Notes under the pieces: model-generated | Databases searched by the model: none | What the model was told of the DNA's origin: nothing | What the model saw: the letters and a program-made list of their open reading frames with translations, nothing else | DNA from: Desulfobacteraceae bacterium | GTDB lineage: Bacteria > Desulfobacterota > Desulfobacteria > Desulfobacterales > Desulfobacteraceae | Assembly (NCBI GenBank): GCA_011390435.1 | Contig: JAABSK010000031.1 | Coordinates: 1 to 17,906, forward strand | Length of the DNA stretch: 17,906 nucleotides | Reading direction: 5' to 3' | Translations under genes and position numbers: made by a program | In this document: positions 1 through 8,738 of the stretch, one piece after another | Numbering within the stretch: position 1 is the stretch's first letter | How the letters are laid out: each line of letters begins with the position of its first letter

Positions 1-261
1 AATGTAATCGAACGGGCGGTTGCTTTGGAAAACACCGATGTGATCCGGCCGGAATCGCTTCCGGATCACATCACCCAGCTGGTTGTTGAAACTTACCGGA
101 GACTTCCCGACGGCAGTCTGCCAACCCTCAAAGACCAGGAAAAAAAATATATCCAGTGGGTGCTGGAAAAAACCAACTGGAACAAGACCCGGGCAGCCGA
201 AATCATGGAAATCGACAGGGTCTCCCTGTGGCGGAAAATCAAGGCCTTTAACCTGGAATGA
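1..261 (+). CDS. Sigma-54-dependent transcriptional activator, C-terminal fragment
   Basis: The gene enters the window already in frame: the first codons read NVIERAVALENTDVI, typical of the segment after the AAA+ domain of NtrC-family activators (usually LxNVIERAV), so the true start lies left of base 1. Most of the ATPase domain and any sensor domain are missing. The last ~45 residues form a Fis-type helix-turn-helix (NKTRAAEIMEIDRVSLWRKI) that binds an upstream enhancer. Proteins of this class remodel RNA polymerase carrying sigma-54 at -24/-12 promoters. The TGA stop at 259-261 lies 15 bp from the convergent stop of the phosphate transporter, with no clear terminator between them. Its target genes cannot be told from this fragment. 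The family is secure; the signal is unknown. Confidence 0.9.
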   Translation, partial: NVIERAVALENTDVIRPESLPDHITQLVVETYRRLPDGSLPTLKDQEKKYIQWVLEKTNWNKTRAAEIMEIDRVSLWRKIKAFNLE

Positions 262-276
262 TTGCCAGCAAAGCTG

Positions 277-2529
277 TCATGAACATTTCTGGTTCAATTT
301 AAAAGATTCGTTAAAGATATCCAGCAGCTTGACATTCTGCTTTGCCATCATGACGCAGTTTCCGCTGATGGCATAAAATAAGATGCTCAGCCGCGTTTTT
401 GAGGAATCATTCCGGATACGCTCAATCTGATTGAGGTTGAAATCATCCACCAGCTCTCTTAAATAATGAAACTGTTCAACTGCGTCCTGGCAGTCCACGA
501 TCTGTTTGGTTCTAAATGCGGTCTCCACAATCAGGATGATGTTTAAAAAGACTTTTTTGATCTCCTTGAGTTCGGCAATCTGGACATCCAGCAGGCCGGT
601 GTGGCGGTTGCTGACATGCAGGCTAGATCGTACAACCGTATCTCTGTATCCATCGGACAATTTCTGCAGCCGGCGGATAATCTGGTAATAGTTGTAGGAA
701 ACCGTGCAGTCTCCCTTGGACAAAAGCCTGAGCACCTTGAATATATTGGCGATGATGATATTGGTGCTGGCCTGGATGTGCTTGGTGTGTTTGCGCTGTT
801 CCCGGAGGGTATCTGCATTCTGCTCAAACAGCGCATCAAATGTCACGTCAAATGATTCTCTGATGCCTTTGAGCAGAAATGCCATGTGATCAAAGGTCTG
901 GGACATGGATTCATTGAAGTCCTTCACCTGGTGAAGGTTATAAATATGCATTTCTGCTTTGTTTTTCTGGCTGTCTTTATGCTTCTGGTGGTTTTTCCAG
1001 ATGATGAATCCGGAAACAGCAACCAGGATCAGAAATCCCGCAATTTCCAGATAGAACAGAATATTGGCAAAGGTGAACGCGACAGCAAAGGCAATGAAAG
1101 CTGTCAGAAACCAGCCGCCGATAACGGTTAATACACCGGTTACCCGGTACACCGCGCTTTCCCGTCCCCAGGCCTGGTCTGAAAAGCTGCTGCCCATGGC
1201 CACCATGAATGTGACATAAGTGGTGGAAAGCGGCAGTTTTAATGAGGTGGCAAAGGAGACAACCGCACTGGCCACCATCAGGTTGACAGATGCCCGGACC
1301 AGGTCAAATGAAGGCTTTTCCGTGTGGCTCAGGTGTGTATATTCAACAACCGGTGCAAGTCGTTTTGATACAATGGCCCGGACAGGCTCAGGTGTTACCT
1401 GCCGGACAGCGCTGAACACTGTATCAAAAAGGTTCACGATCTTTCTGGACAGCCAGATGGATTCAAATTTTTCATTGCCTTCGTCCTGCTGTCCCAGACG
1501 GATTTCAGTTTCTGTGACGGTTTTTGCTTTTTTGGACAGCCACAGGGTGACCACCATGATGGCGCCGGCCAGCAGCAGGATCGATGTCTGGGATCGGACT
1601 GCCTTGCTCAATGCGGTCATGGGAATGTTGAGCGGATCACCTGAAGCCAGGGCTGTCTGAAAGGCATTCAATCCAGCCAGTGGAACACCGATGAAATTCA
1701 CCAGGTCATTGGCGGCAAAGGCCATGGCCAGAGCAAAGGTGCCGATCAGTACAATGGGTTTAAGAATATTGACGTTGAAAAGCGAAATCAGAATCTGGAA
1801 CAGGACCGCACTCACCACAAAGATTCCAGCCATGATCAGGCCCATATGGGTCTGAATCCAGAAGATGGACTGCGCATCCATAAAGGTGGCCCCTTTGGTG
1901 CCTTTGACCAGGATAAAAAAACTGATGGTGGCCATGGCCACGCCACCCCATAATGCCCCATATTTTTTCAGCCGTTTTTGATAATCAAAGGTAAAAATCA
2001 GCCGGGAGATGAATTGCATCACTGCCCCGGAGAAGAATGCCACCACGATGGACAGCAGGATACCGCCGATAATGGCCATGGCCTTGGCTGTGTTGATATA
2101 GTCCCACAGGGCCATGGTCGAGCCGGTATTGATGGTGATTTTAATGAGGGCAAAGGCAACTGCAGCACCGAGCAGTTCAAACACAATGGACACTGTGGTG
2201 GAAGTCGGCAGACCATGGGTGTTGAACAGGTCCAGCAGCAGGATATCGGTCATCATGACCGCCAGAAAAATGGTCAGCAGCTCTGGCATGGTAAAGAACT
2301 GGGGGTGGAAGATTCCTTTTCGGGCCACTTCCATCATTCCGCCGGAAAAAGTGACTCCTGCAAGAATGCCGAGGCTGGCAATCGTCATGATAATGAAAAA
2401 CGGAGCTGCTTTTGAACCAATCGATGAATTCAAAAAGTTGACTGCGTCATTGGTCACTCCGACCACCAGGTCAAAAACAGCCACCAGCAGAAGCATGGTG
2501 ACAATGACGTAACAAAATTCTATAGCCAT
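277..2529 (-). CDS. PiT-family inorganic phosphate transporter with C-terminal PhoU-like domain
   Basis: This is an inner-membrane phosphate (possibly ion- or proton-coupled) symporter of the PiT family. The inverted-repeat signature is visible twice: GVTNDAVNFLNSSIG at residues ~24-38 and FAANDLVNFIGVP at ~271-283. Each is followed by a GLPTSTT/LPLSTT segment (~107-112 and ~432-437). A soluble loop lies at ~332-408. Hydrophobic segments end near residue 511, and the last ~240 residues (512-750) are hydrophilic and predicted helical, resembling the PhoU-like tails of long bacterial PiT proteins. At 750 residues it is far longer than a minimal PiT (~400-500). No separate phoU gene is seen, so the tail may do the regulatory job in cis. 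The ATG at 2529 has only a weak purine-rich ribosome site (AAAGAGAAAA). It lies 94 bp downstream of rsmI on the same strand, so it may be co-transcribed or have its own promoter. Phosphate is the family substrate; sulfate is a rarer possibility. Confidence 0.9.
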   Translation of the reverse strand: MAIEFCYVIVTMLLLVAVFDLVVGVTNDAVNFLNSSIGSKAAPFFIIMTIASLGILAGVTFSGGMMEVARKGIFHPQFFTMPELLTIFLAVMMTDILLLDLFNTHGLPTSTTVSIVFELLGAAVAFALIKITINTGSTMALWDYINTAKAMAIIGGILLSIVVAFFSGAVMQFISRLIFTFDYQKRLKKYGALWGGVAMATISFFILVKGTKGATFMDAQSIFWIQTHMGLIMAGIFVVSAVLFQILISLFNVNILKPIVLIGTFALAMAFAANDLVNFIGVPLAGLNAFQTALASGDPLNIPMTALSKAVRSQTSILLLAGAIMVVTLWLSKKAKTVTETEIRLGQQDEGNEKFESIWLSRKIVNLFDTVFSAVRQVTPEPVRAIVSKRLAPVVEYTHLSHTEKPSFDLVRASVNLMVASAVVSFATSLKLPLSTTYVTFMVAMGSSFSDQAWGRESAVYRVTGVLTVIGGWFLTAFIAFAVAFTFANILFYLEIAGFLILVAVSGFIIWKNHQKHKDSQKNKAEMHIYNLHQVKDFNESMSQTFDHMAFLLKGIRESFDVTFDALFEQNADTLREQRKHTKHIQASTNIIIANIFKVLRLLSKGDCTVSYNYYQIIRRLQKLSDGYRDTVVRSSLHVSNRHTGLLDVQIAELKEIKKVFLNIILIVETAFRTKQIVDCQDAVEQFHYLRELVDDFNLNQIERIRNDSSKTRLSILFYAISGNCVMMAKQNVKLLDIFNESFKLNQKCS

Positions 2530-2623
2530 AGTGTTATTTTCTCTTTTTTTATATCGTGTTTTGTTTTCATTTAAATAATCGGCCCTGATCCTAACATAAT
2601 CTTCACAAAAGGATAACCCTTAT

Positions 2624-3541
2624 TTATCGATTTTCAGTGTCAGAAAACGGTTTTAACGGAGGTGGGTTTGACTGCAGTGATAAAATCATGTCATATACTT
2701 TTTTTCTGGGAAGGCTGAACTCTTCAGCCACCGCCTTTGCCAGCCGGGATGTCTGCATGTCTGTTTCAGCCATTTGCTGGATCAGTATCTGCCTGAGGTG
2801 TTCATCCTCCACAACTGGCGGTGTGTCCGAGGCCCCCTGGACCAGAAGGGTGCATTCCCCTTTGATCACACTCCGGGTTTCAAGTGTGTCATAAATGTCA
2901 GACAGGGTTCCCCGGAGATATTCTTCATGCAGTTTGGTGATTTCCCGCCCCAGGCAGGCCATGCGGTTGCCCAGGATATCGATCAGCACTGCCACAAGAG
3001 CGCTGATGCGCCGGGGAGACTCATAAAAGATCAGTGTGGCTGACAGCCTGGACAGGCGGGCGATGGCCTGTTGCTGTTTCTGTTTTTTTCTGGGGGGAAA
3101 TCCCATAAAAAAAAAGGTATCCGTGGGCAGGCCTGAGACACTCAGTGCAGCAGCAGCAGCATTGCAGCCAGGAATGGGAATCACGGCAATACCGGCTTTT
3201 GCAGCTTCACTGACCAGAAAATACCCCGGATCTGAAATACAGGGCGTCCCGGCATCCGATATCAGTGCGATATTTTTACCGCAGTTCAATTGTTCGATCA
3301 ATCCTTTTGTTTTGGCGGTTTCATTGTGTTCGTGGCAGGAGATCATCCGGGTCTGTATCTGGTAATGATCCAGCAGCCGTCTTGAATGGCGGGTATCTTC
3401 AGCAGCAATCAGGTCTGCCTTTGTCAGGGTTTTAACAGCCCTGACAGTCATATCTTCCAGATTTCCAATGGGGGTTGCCACGATATACAGCGTGCCGGGT
3501 GATGTTTGGGAAGTCATGGATTTAAGCGGCTGGAAATGCAT
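2624..3541 (-). CDS. rsmI: 16S rRNA (cytidine1402-2'-O)-methyltransferase RsmI
   Basis: This SAM-dependent tetrapyrrole-methylase-fold enzyme 2'-O-methylates C1402 of 16S rRNA at the decoding site. Family landmarks are LYIVATPIGNLEDMT at residues ~18-32, AAEDTRHSRRLL (~46-57), ALISDAGTPCISDPG (~93-107), the GCNAAAAALSVSGLP segment, FFMGFPPRKK and LIFYESPRRI. Length (305, or 297 from the inner ATG) fits the family. Two starts are possible: ATG at 3541, which overlaps the end of yraN by 20 bases, or ATG at 3517 (MTSQTSPG), 5 bases past the yraN stop. Neither has a convincing Shine-Dalgarno sequence, so translation is probably coupled to yraN. It is the last gene of the operon that starts at ffh. 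Confidence 0.95.
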   Translation of the reverse strand: MHFQPLKSMTSQTSPGTLYIVATPIGNLEDMTVRAVKTLTKADLIAAEDTRHSRRLLDHYQIQTRMISCHEHNETAKTKGLIEQLNCGKNIALISDAGTPCISDPGYFLVSEAAKAGIAVIPIPGCNAAAAALSVSGLPTDTFFFMGFPPRKKQKQQQAIARLSRLSATLIFYESPRRISALVAVLIDILGNRMACLGREITKLHEEYLRGTLSDIYDTLETRSVIKGECTLLVQGASDTPPVVEDEHLRQILIQQMAETDMQTSRLAKAVAEEFSLPRKKVYDMILSLQSNPPPLKPFSDTENR

Positions 3542-3899
3542 TTTTAATCAGGTTGATCTGGGGTGTGCCACTGCGGCCTGCTTTTATGAACACTTCAACG
3601 ACATCAAAGCGTATCGGTCTGGGGGGGGCAGAAGGATTTTTTTTCAGGTAATATTGTGCACCCTGAATGATTTTATACTGTTTTGCAGGAGTGATTGATT
3701 CTTTTGGCAATCCTTTTTTCAGGCTGGACCGTGTTTTGACTTCAATAAAACACAAGGTGTTTTTTTCTTCGGCAATGATATCGATTTCACACGACCGGGT
3801 ACGGAAGTTGGTTTCAAGAATGCAAAATCCGCTGGATTTCAGAAACGATACCGCCACTGCCTCTCCTGCCACTCCAAGTTTGGTGGTTTTATCTGTCAC
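3522..3899 (-). CDS. yraN: YraN/UPF0102-family endonuclease-fold protein
   Basis: This small protein (125 aa) has the restriction-endonuclease-like core of the YraN family: an N-terminal helix (LGVAGEAVAVSFLKSSGF), then NFRTRSCEIDIIAEE and CFIEVKTRSS, giving the E-x-D...E-x-K metal-site pattern (EID and EVK). The family is distantly related to Holliday-junction resolvases, but its role in vivo is not settled. The start is GTG at 3899, which overlaps the rnhB TGA (GTGA), implying translational coupling. Position between rnhB and rsmI is common for this family in proteobacteria and supports the call. Confidence 0.93.
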   Translation of the reverse strand: MTDKTTKLGVAGEAVAVSFLKSSGFCILETNFRTRSCEIDIIAEEKNTLCFIEVKTRSSLKKGLPKESITPAKQYKIIQGAQYYLKKNPSAPPRPIRFDVVEVFIKAGRSGTPQINLIKNAFPAA

Positions 3900-4519
3900 C
3901 TGCTGCCTCCTGCCGACGGGGCGGCAGCCTTTGCTGCGACACCCCTGAATGTCCGGCGGTGAACCGGGCTGGGGCCATATCGGCAGATTGCTGCTTTATG
4001 GGCTTTTGTGGGATAGCCCTTGTGCTGGATAAAATGATACATTGGATAGGTGTGGTGAAGTGCTTCCATCATCTGATCCCGGGTGACCTTGGCCACAATG
4101 GAGGCGGCAGCAATCGAAATGCTTTTTGAATCTCCTTTGATTACCGGCAACTGGTCAACCGGGTGATCAATGGTGAATTTTCCGTCGATCAATAGATAAT
4201 CCGGTGTGATGGACAGGTTGTCCACGGCCCGCCGCATGGATAAAAGGGATGCCTGGAGAATGTTGATCTGATCAATCTCTTCATGGGAAGCGGAACCAAC
4301 GCCAACAGCAAGCGCCTGCGTTTGAATCAACGGAAAAAGAAAGCGCCGCTGTTTTTCCGACAGTTTTTTTGAATCATTGATCCCGTTCAAATCAAAATCA
4401 TCCGGAAGAATCACCGCAGCAGACACGACAGGACCGGCAAGGGGACCCCTGCCGGCCTCATCAACACCTGCAACAACGCGATACCCACAGGTTTTTGCCT
4501 TGTGTTCAAAATCCCACAT
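3896..4519 (-). CDS. rnhB: Ribonuclease HII
   Basis: RNase HII cuts the RNA strand of RNA-DNA hybrids and removes single ribonucleotides from DNA. From the chosen ATG the protein has 207 residues with GVDEAGRGPLAGPV (D20, E21), NDSKKLSEKQR, LLIDGK (D112), GDSKSISIAAASIVAKVTRD (D148) and the C-terminal YGPSPVHRRTF block, so the acidic metal-binding set looks complete. The reading frame stays open to a TTG at 4525, but the ribosome site AAAGG (4531-4535) sits 8 nt before the ATG at 4519 and only 2 nt before the TTG, so the ATG is preferred. The C-terminus ends in a short Ala/Ser/Gly-rich tail. It lies 21 bp downstream of rplS and overlaps yraN. Confidence 0.96.
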   Translation of the reverse strand: MWDFEHKAKTCGYRVVAGVDEAGRGPLAGPVVSAAVILPDDFDLNGINDSKKLSEKQRRFLFPLIQTQALAVGVGSASHEEIDQINILQASLLSMRRAVDNLSITPDYLLIDGKFTIDHPVDQLPVIKGDSKSISIAAASIVAKVTRDQMMEALHHTYPMYHFIQHKGYPTKAHKAAICRYGPSPVHRRTFRGVAAKAAAPSAGGSR

Positions 4520-4540
4520 CAGCAATGCCTTTAAAGGTAT

Positions 4541-4891
4541 TTATGCGAACCGTTTTTCTTTGATCCGGGCGGCTTTTCCACGCAGATTTCTCAGGTAATA
4601 CAATTTGGACCGCCTGACCCGGCCTTTGCTTACCACTTCAATCTGATCAATGATCGGAGAGTACAGGGGAAAGATTCTTTCAACCCCCACACCACCGGAA
4701 ATTTTTCGAACGGTAAACCGTGCGCTGGCAAACCCTTTTGTCTTCTTGATCACCACGCCCTGAAATACCTGGATTCGCTCTTTTTCACCTTCTCTGATTT
4801 TTACATGAACCTTTACAGTATCCCCTGATGTAAAATCAGGGATATCAAGACGCAATTGTTCTTTTTCCAAATTTTCAATGATATTGCTCAT
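4541..4891 (-). CDS. rplS: 50S ribosomal protein L19
   Basis: L19 (116 aa, normal length) sits at the 30S-50S interface. The sequence matches the family throughout: [55 protein letters not shown], and [24 protein letters not shown]. The ATG at 4891 follows a strong ribosome site (AAGGAGG, 5 nt before the start), stronger than those of its neighbours, as expected for a highly expressed ribosomal protein inside an operon of low-abundance enzymes. It lies 47 bp after the SPOUT methyltransferase gene and just before rnhB. Confidence 0.98.
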   Translation of the reverse strand: MSNIIENLEKEQLRLDIPDFTSGDTVKVHVKIREGEKERIQVFQGVVIKKTKGFASARFTVRKISGGVGVERIFPLYSPIIDQIEVVSKGRVRRSKLYYLRNLRGKAARIKEKRFA

Positions 4892-4938
4892 TTCATCCTC
4901 CTTGAGTCTTCCCGTTCGGCAGATCAGAACACTTGGGT

Positions 4939-5502
4939 TTACCTGCCATTGATAATCCTGTCTAAATATATGGATGCGGCAGACCTTACAGACAGGTGGT
5001 TATATTCAAAAGCCCCGCATATGGGGTCAAGAATGTGATCACATGCTGCTATCAGTTCATCTGCCAGTCCCCATGCCGTTCCAAAAACAAGGACATGGGA
5101 TGCATCGGTTTCTAGTTCTTTTTTCAGCTGACTCATGTCAATCGAGCCGTCTGTTTTTTTTGCACTGGTGGCAATGGTTACCACCGGTTTTTTTTCATTT
5201 TCCGCCAGCCATTCCATCATGGCTTCAAATGACGGGGTCACGCGGATCAGCTCCAGGGCATCTTTCCGGAACGGGTTGAGCGTTCCGCCCACACCCTTTG
5301 TCCAGTGCTGGATCACTTCAGAAGCAATCCTGGCCTGATCATCATAGGGGGTGACCACAAAAAACCCTTTGACGCCAAAGGTGATGGATGCCCGTGCAAT
5401 ATCATGCATATCAATGGTTGTCAGGGCAGATCCAATGGGCTGACCTTTTTTGTTCATCACCGGAAAATGGATCAGGGCCACGTACAGGTCACTTGTTAAC
5501 AA
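4939..5502 (-). CDS. SPOUT-class RNA methyltransferase (TrmD-associated family, target unknown)
   Basis: This protein of 187 aa matches the SAM-dependent RNA methyltransferase family often found between trmD and rplS (formerly DUF2168). Visible family features are [39 protein letters not shown] and the C-terminal knot region [15 protein letters not shown]...LDPICG...[17 protein letters not shown]. The deep-knot SPOUT fold binds SAM through this C-terminal part. The start appears to be TTG at 5502, overlapping the end of trmD by 14 bases, with GGGAG about 10 nt upstream inside trmD; an in-frame GTG at 5481 would remove the conserved first strand. The RNA substrate is not established for the family. 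Its place in a tRNA/ribosome maturation operon makes rRNA or tRNA likely, by inference. Confidence 0.88.
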   Translation of the reverse strand: MLTSDLYVALIHFPVMNKKGQPIGSALTTIDMHDIARASITFGVKGFFVVTPYDDQARIASEVIQHWTKGVGGTLNPFRKDALELIRVTPSFEAMMEWLAENEKKPVVTIATSAKKTDGSIDMSQLKKELETDASHVLVFGTAWGLADELIAACDHILDPICGAFEYNHLSVRSAASIYLDRIINGR

Positions 5503-6241
5503 TGTCTGAAAGCTCCCGGCACCATTGTTTCACAATCTGTTTTTCCTCATCATCCAGCGGGTGCTGATCAAAAAGATCCGGCCGCTTTAAAAAAGTCCGC
5601 TGGAGTGCGGAGCGTTTTCTCCATTTCTGAATCTTTTCATGGTTTCCAGACAGCAATATATCGGGCACGTGCTGGTTGTGAAACGTTTCCGGCCGGGTAT
5701 ATTGGGCATATTCAAGCCGGTGACCGGAAAATGAATCAGACCGGCTGGACTCACAACTTCCCAGCACACCAGGTATCAACCGGGTCACTGAATCCATGAT
5801 CACCATGGCCGCAAGCTCTCCTCCGGTCATGACATAATCCCCGATGGACAGTTCCAGATCAACCAGAGCGGCATATACCCGTTCATCAATGCCTTCATAC
5901 CGGCCGCAGATAAAAATCAATCCATGATCATTTTTGGCCATTTTATGGGCCATCTGTTGCGTGAACACCTGCCCTTGTGGACTCATGAGCACAACCCGTG
6001 CATCCGGCTGCTGCTGCTTTGCCGCCAGAACCGCTGCCTCAAGAATGTCCGGCTTCATGACCATGCCGCTTCCCCCGCCATAGGGCCGGTCATCCACGGT
6101 ATGGTGCCGATCAAATGCAAAATCCCGGATATTGACGCTCTTGCCGGATATCAGCTGTTTGTCCATCCCCCGGGCCATCATTCCATGATTGAAAAAGGCG
6201 GATAGAAGATCGGGAAACAGGGTCAATACGGTAAAATCCAT
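5489..6241 (-). CDS. trmD: tRNA (guanosine37-N1)-methyltransferase TrmD
   Basis: TrmD makes m1G37 next to the anticodon and so prevents +1 frameshifting. The 250-residue protein has FTVLTLFPDLLSAFF at the N-terminus, RPYGGGSGMVMKPD, LIFICGRYEGIDERV, the knot segment IGDYVMTGGELAAMVIMDSV, the ESSRSDSF linker and YTRPETFHNQHVPDILLSGNH. The chosen ATG at 6241 shares one base with the rimM stop (TGATG). A TTG one codon upstream is possible, but AGAGGA lies 6 nt from the ATG and only 3 nt from the TTG. The gene overlaps the downstream SPOUT methyltransferase by 14 bases and is tightly coupled to rimM. Confidence 0.98.
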   Translation of the reverse strand: MDFTVLTLFPDLLSAFFNHGMMARGMDKQLISGKSVNIRDFAFDRHHTVDDRPYGGGSGMVMKPDILEAAVLAAKQQQPDARVVLMSPQGQVFTQQMAHKMAKNDHGLIFICGRYEGIDERVYAALVDLELSIGDYVMTGGELAAMVIMDSVTRLIPGVLGSCESSRSDSFSGHRLEYAQYTRPETFHNQHVPDILLSGNHEKIQKWRKRSALQRTFLKRPDLFDQHPLDDEEKQIVKQWCRELSDIVNK

Positions 6242-6753
6242 CAATAATCCTCTGGCAGCGTGGTCTTCAGGATATTGGCCTGGATGTCAACCGATGCCAC
6301 AAAGTGCTTCTGCATCGGCACCAGGGTTTCGGTGTTTTCCGCTTTGACCACCAGAATGTCATTGGCCCCGGTGGGAAAGATCCGGATGATTTTACCGATA
6401 AATCCCCGTTGATGATCAAAAACATCCATTCCGTATAGATCTTCCCAGTACCAGGTGTCTGCTTCAGGCTCAGGCAATTGGTCCCGATGGATCAGAATGT
6501 CGCAGCCCACAAGCGGTTCTGCCTGATCCCGGTGTTCAATTCCATCAAGCATCAGCAGAACACCTTTTTTATAAGGCTTGGCGTCAAGGATTTCAAACAG
6601 ATGCCCGTCAGTACGGTTTTCTGATTTTAAAAGAACAGTCTTGCCCGGACAAAACGAATCAATAGACTGGGCGTAAGACCAGACCTTAAGGTTTCCGCCG
6701 AGTCCGTGAACTCCGGTTACCCTGCCAATGGTAAACGAAGATGTTTTCCCCAT
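6241..6753 (-). CDS. rimM: Ribosome maturation factor RimM
   Basis: RimM helps mature the 30S head and binds S19. The 170-residue protein has the N-terminal RimM domain (FTIGRVTGVHGLGGNLKVWS, then LDGIEHRDQAEPLVGCDILI) and the C-terminal PRC-barrel (WYWEDLYGMDVFD, IGKIIRIFPTGANDILVV, LVPMQKHFV, ILKTTLPEDY). Length is normal. The ATG at 6753 is 2 bp past the khpA stop, with only a weak ribosome site inside the end of khpA, so it probably depends on coupled translation. Its stop is joined to the trmD start. Confidence 0.97.
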   Translation of the reverse strand: MGKTSSFTIGRVTGVHGLGGNLKVWSYAQSIDSFCPGKTVLLKSENRTDGHLFEILDAKPYKKGVLLMLDGIEHRDQAEPLVGCDILIHRDQLPEPEADTWYWEDLYGMDVFDHQRGFIGKIIRIFPTGANDILVVKAENTETLVPMQKHFVASVDIQANILKTTLPEDY

Positions 6754-6755
6754 TT

Positions 6756-6986
6756 TTATTCAATAATCTCGAGAACCGTGCGTTTTTTAAGTTTGGTGGA
6801 TGCTGCACTTAAAATTGTCCGCATTGCTCTGGCTGATCGTCCCTGTTTGCCGATAACTTTGCCCAGATCCTCTTTGGCCACTTTTAATTCCAGAACCGAT
6901 GTCTGATCACCATTGACTTCTGAAACATGAACCTGGTCAGGATTATCCACAAGCGCTTTTGCAATGTATTCCACCAACTCTTTCAT
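6756..6986 (-). CDS. khpA: KH-domain RNA-binding protein KhpA
   Basis: This 76-residue single KH-domain protein carries the GxxG loop in [17 protein letters not shown], preceded by [11 protein letters not shown]. KhpA proteins bind structured RNA, in Gram-positives as a partner of KhpB/EloR, and are almost always encoded between rpsP and rimM, as here. The ATG at 6986 has a strong AAGGAG site 8 nt upstream. Its exact job in this lineage is unknown; the family and position make the assignment secure. Confidence 0.95.
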   Translation of the reverse strand: MKELVEYIAKALVDNPDQVHVSEVNGDQTSVLELKVAKEDLGKVIGKQGRSARAMRTILSAASTKLKKRTVLEIIE

Positions 6987-7050
6987 AACCGCGTCTCCTT
7001 AAAATAATGGGGGATTGAGAATTCAGGCTGCCGGCAATTCAAACCGCATA

Positions 7051-7299
7051 TCAGTTCAGGGTTACACCTTGACGCTTTAAAATGCTCTGGACAGTGGTGG
7101 TGGGCTGCGCCCCAACACCCAGCCAGTGCTTGATTCTCTCTTCTTTCAGTGTGACAGCAGCAGGCTCAACCATTGGGTTGTAAGTCCCCAGCAGCTCAAG
7201 AAAACGCCCGTCTCTCGGACTTTCAACATCTGCTGCCACGATTCTGTAAAACGGTTTTTTCTTTGTGCCTTTTCGGGTCAATCTGATTTTTACGGCCAT
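7051..7299 (-). CDS. rpsP: 30S ribosomal protein S16
   Basis: S16 (82 aa, normal length) is a structural 30S protein. The sequence shows [56 protein letters not shown] and SILKRQGV. Its ribosome site AAGGAGAG overlaps the ffh stop (TAAGGAG) and lies 9 nt before the ATG, so initiation may be helped by ribosomes finishing ffh. A 64-bp spacer to khpA holds the khpA ribosome site and nothing else recognised. Confidence 0.98.
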   Translation of the reverse strand: MAVKIRLTRKGTKKKPFYRIVAADVESPRDGRFLELLGTYNPMVEPAAVTLKEERIKHWLGVGAQPTTTVQSILKRQGVTLN

Positions 7300-7315
7300 A
7301 TTCTTTTTTCTCTCC

Positions 7316-8641
7316 TTAAAATGGCAGCATGTTCTTGAGTGAACGCATGCCGCCTTTATTAAACTTCTTGATCATTTTCATGGACTGGGTGTAGCTTTTT
7401 AACAGCTTGTTGACATCCTGTACCGTGGTTCCGCTTCCCTGGGCAATCCGTTTTTTTCTCGAGCCTTTGATGATGGCGTGTATCCGCCGTTCTTCCGGCG
7501 TCATGGAGTTGATGATTGCCTCAATCTTTACAAATTCCTTGTCACTGATATTCAAGCCTTTGAGCTGCTTTTTATTGATCCCCGGCAGCATCCCCAGGAT
7601 ATCCTTGATCGAGCCCATTTTCCGAACAGACCCCATCTGGTTTTTAAAATCTTCCAGGGTAAAGGCATTTTTCCGTAATTTTTTCTCAAGCGCTTTTGCT
7701 TCCTTCTGGTCCACAGCATCCTGAGCTTTTTCAATGAAAGACAAGGTGTCTCCCATTCCCAGGATTCTGGAGGCCATCCGGTCCGGATGAAACGCTTCAA
7801 GTGCAGTTGATTTTTCACCCACACCGATGAATTTCAGGGGTTTGCCGGTTACCGCCTTGATGGAAAGGGCAGCCCCGCCCCGGGCATCGCCATCCATCTT
7901 GGTCAGAATCACCCCGTTGATGTCCAGCGCTTTGTCAAAGGCACTGGCAATATTGACGGAATCCTGGCCGGTCATGGCATCAGCCACAAGCAGGATTTCA
8001 GTCGGGTTGATTCCCTTTTTAATCCCCTTGAGCTCATCCATTAACGCCTCGTCCAGATGCAGACGTCCTGCCGTATCCAGAATCAGGGTGTCACACCCAT
8101 GTTCCCGTGCGGCCAACCGTGCGTCCTGGCAGATTTTTAACGGCGTCATATCGGTTGTGGACTGAAAAACCGGTACTTCAAGCTGACTGCCGATCTTTTT
8201 GAGCTGGTCAATGGCAGCCGGCCGGTACACATCCACCGGCACCAGAAAGGGTTTTCTGCCCTCTTTTCTCAAATAAAGGGCCAGCTTTCCTGCGGTTGTT
8301 GTCTTGCCTGACCCCTGAAGCCCGATGAGCATGACAGATGCCGGGGATTTTCCATCAAGGTCCAGCCCCTGATGTTCAGATCCCATCATCCGGGCAAATT
8401 CATCATTTACAATCTTGATGACCTGCTGTCCGGGTGTCAGGCTCTGCATGACCTCCTGACCCAGGGCCCTGCTCTTTATATCTGAAATGACAGATTTTGC
8501 AACCTTATAATTGACATCGGCCTCCAGCAGTGCCATTCTTACCTGCTTGAGACCGTCTTCAATGTTTTTTTCGTTCAGGGTGCCATGGCCCTTCAGTTTT
8601 TTAAAGACTGAATCCAGCCTGTCACTCAAATTATCAAACAT
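7316..8641 (-). CDS. ffh: Signal recognition particle protein Ffh (SRP54)
   Basis: Ffh binds 4.5S RNA and nascent signal anchors and, as a GTPase, docks with FtsY for co-translational membrane targeting. The N domain spans roughly residues 1-90. The G domain has the P-loop [10 protein letters not shown] (107-116), [12 protein letters not shown] (136-147), DTAGR (189-193), [10 protein letters not shown] (247-256) and [20 protein letters not shown]. The M domain (~325-441) carries [23 protein letters not shown] and a short Met-rich end ([13 protein letters not shown]). Length is usual. It is the first gene of the operon and is divergent from rlmN across a 97-bp AT-rich intergenic region. Confidence 0.98.
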   Translation of the reverse strand: MFDNLSDRLDSVFKKLKGHGTLNEKNIEDGLKQVRMALLEADVNYKVAKSVISDIKSRALGQEVMQSLTPGQQVIKIVNDEFARMMGSEHQGLDLDGKSPASVMLIGLQGSGKTTTAGKLALYLRKEGRKPFLVPVDVYRPAAIDQLKKIGSQLEVPVFQSTTDMTPLKICQDARLAAREHGCDTLILDTAGRLHLDEALMDELKGIKKGINPTEILLVADAMTGQDSVNIASAFDKALDINGVILTKMDGDARGGAALSIKAVTGKPLKFIGVGEKSTALEAFHPDRMASRILGMGDTLSFIEKAQDAVDQKEAKALEKKLRKNAFTLEDFKNQMGSVRKMGSIKDILGMLPGINKKQLKGLNISDKEFVKIEAIINSMTPEERRIHAIIKGSRKKRIAQGSGTTVQDVNKLLKSYTQSMKMIKKFNKGGMRSLKNMLPF

Positions 8642-8683
8642 ACAGCATGCAACCTCAAAATATCAAATCAAATCATTGAAATT

Positions 8684-8707
8684 AGTATATATTCCGTGAT
8701 ATGTCAA
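8684..8707 (-). promoter_or_regulatory. Possible promoter of the ffh operon
   Basis: On the minus strand a perfect -35 hexamer TTGACA lies at 8702-8707. Downstream AT-rich candidates for the -10 are TAATTT at 8679-8684 (17-bp spacer, 3/6 match) and TATACT at 8684-8689 (good hexamer but only a 12-bp spacer). The region is the only intergenic space upstream of an 11-gene operon, so a promoter must be near, but which -10 is used cannot be decided by eye. Confidence 0.45.
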
Positions 8708-8738
8708 GAATTTATTAGAAACGGACAGATAAAATTAT

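Noticed and set aside
1978..2415. Long plus-strand open frame inside the phosphate transporter gene
   Set aside because: Its translation is rich in His, Gln and Gly without any family pattern and lies antisense to a well-supported membrane protein; a shadow frame.
2609..2621. Small hairpin AAGG-ATAAC-CCTT between rsmI and the phosphate transporter as a terminator
   Set aside because: Only a 4-bp stem with a short T-run; too weak to claim that the operon ends there.
4520..4525. TTG at 4525 as the rnhB start
   Set aside because: AAAGG would be only 2 nt from it, but is well placed (8 nt) for the ATG at 4519.
6242..6244. TTG at 6244 as the trmD start
   Set aside because: AGAGGA is better spaced for the adjacent ATG at 6241, which is the usual N-terminus of the family.
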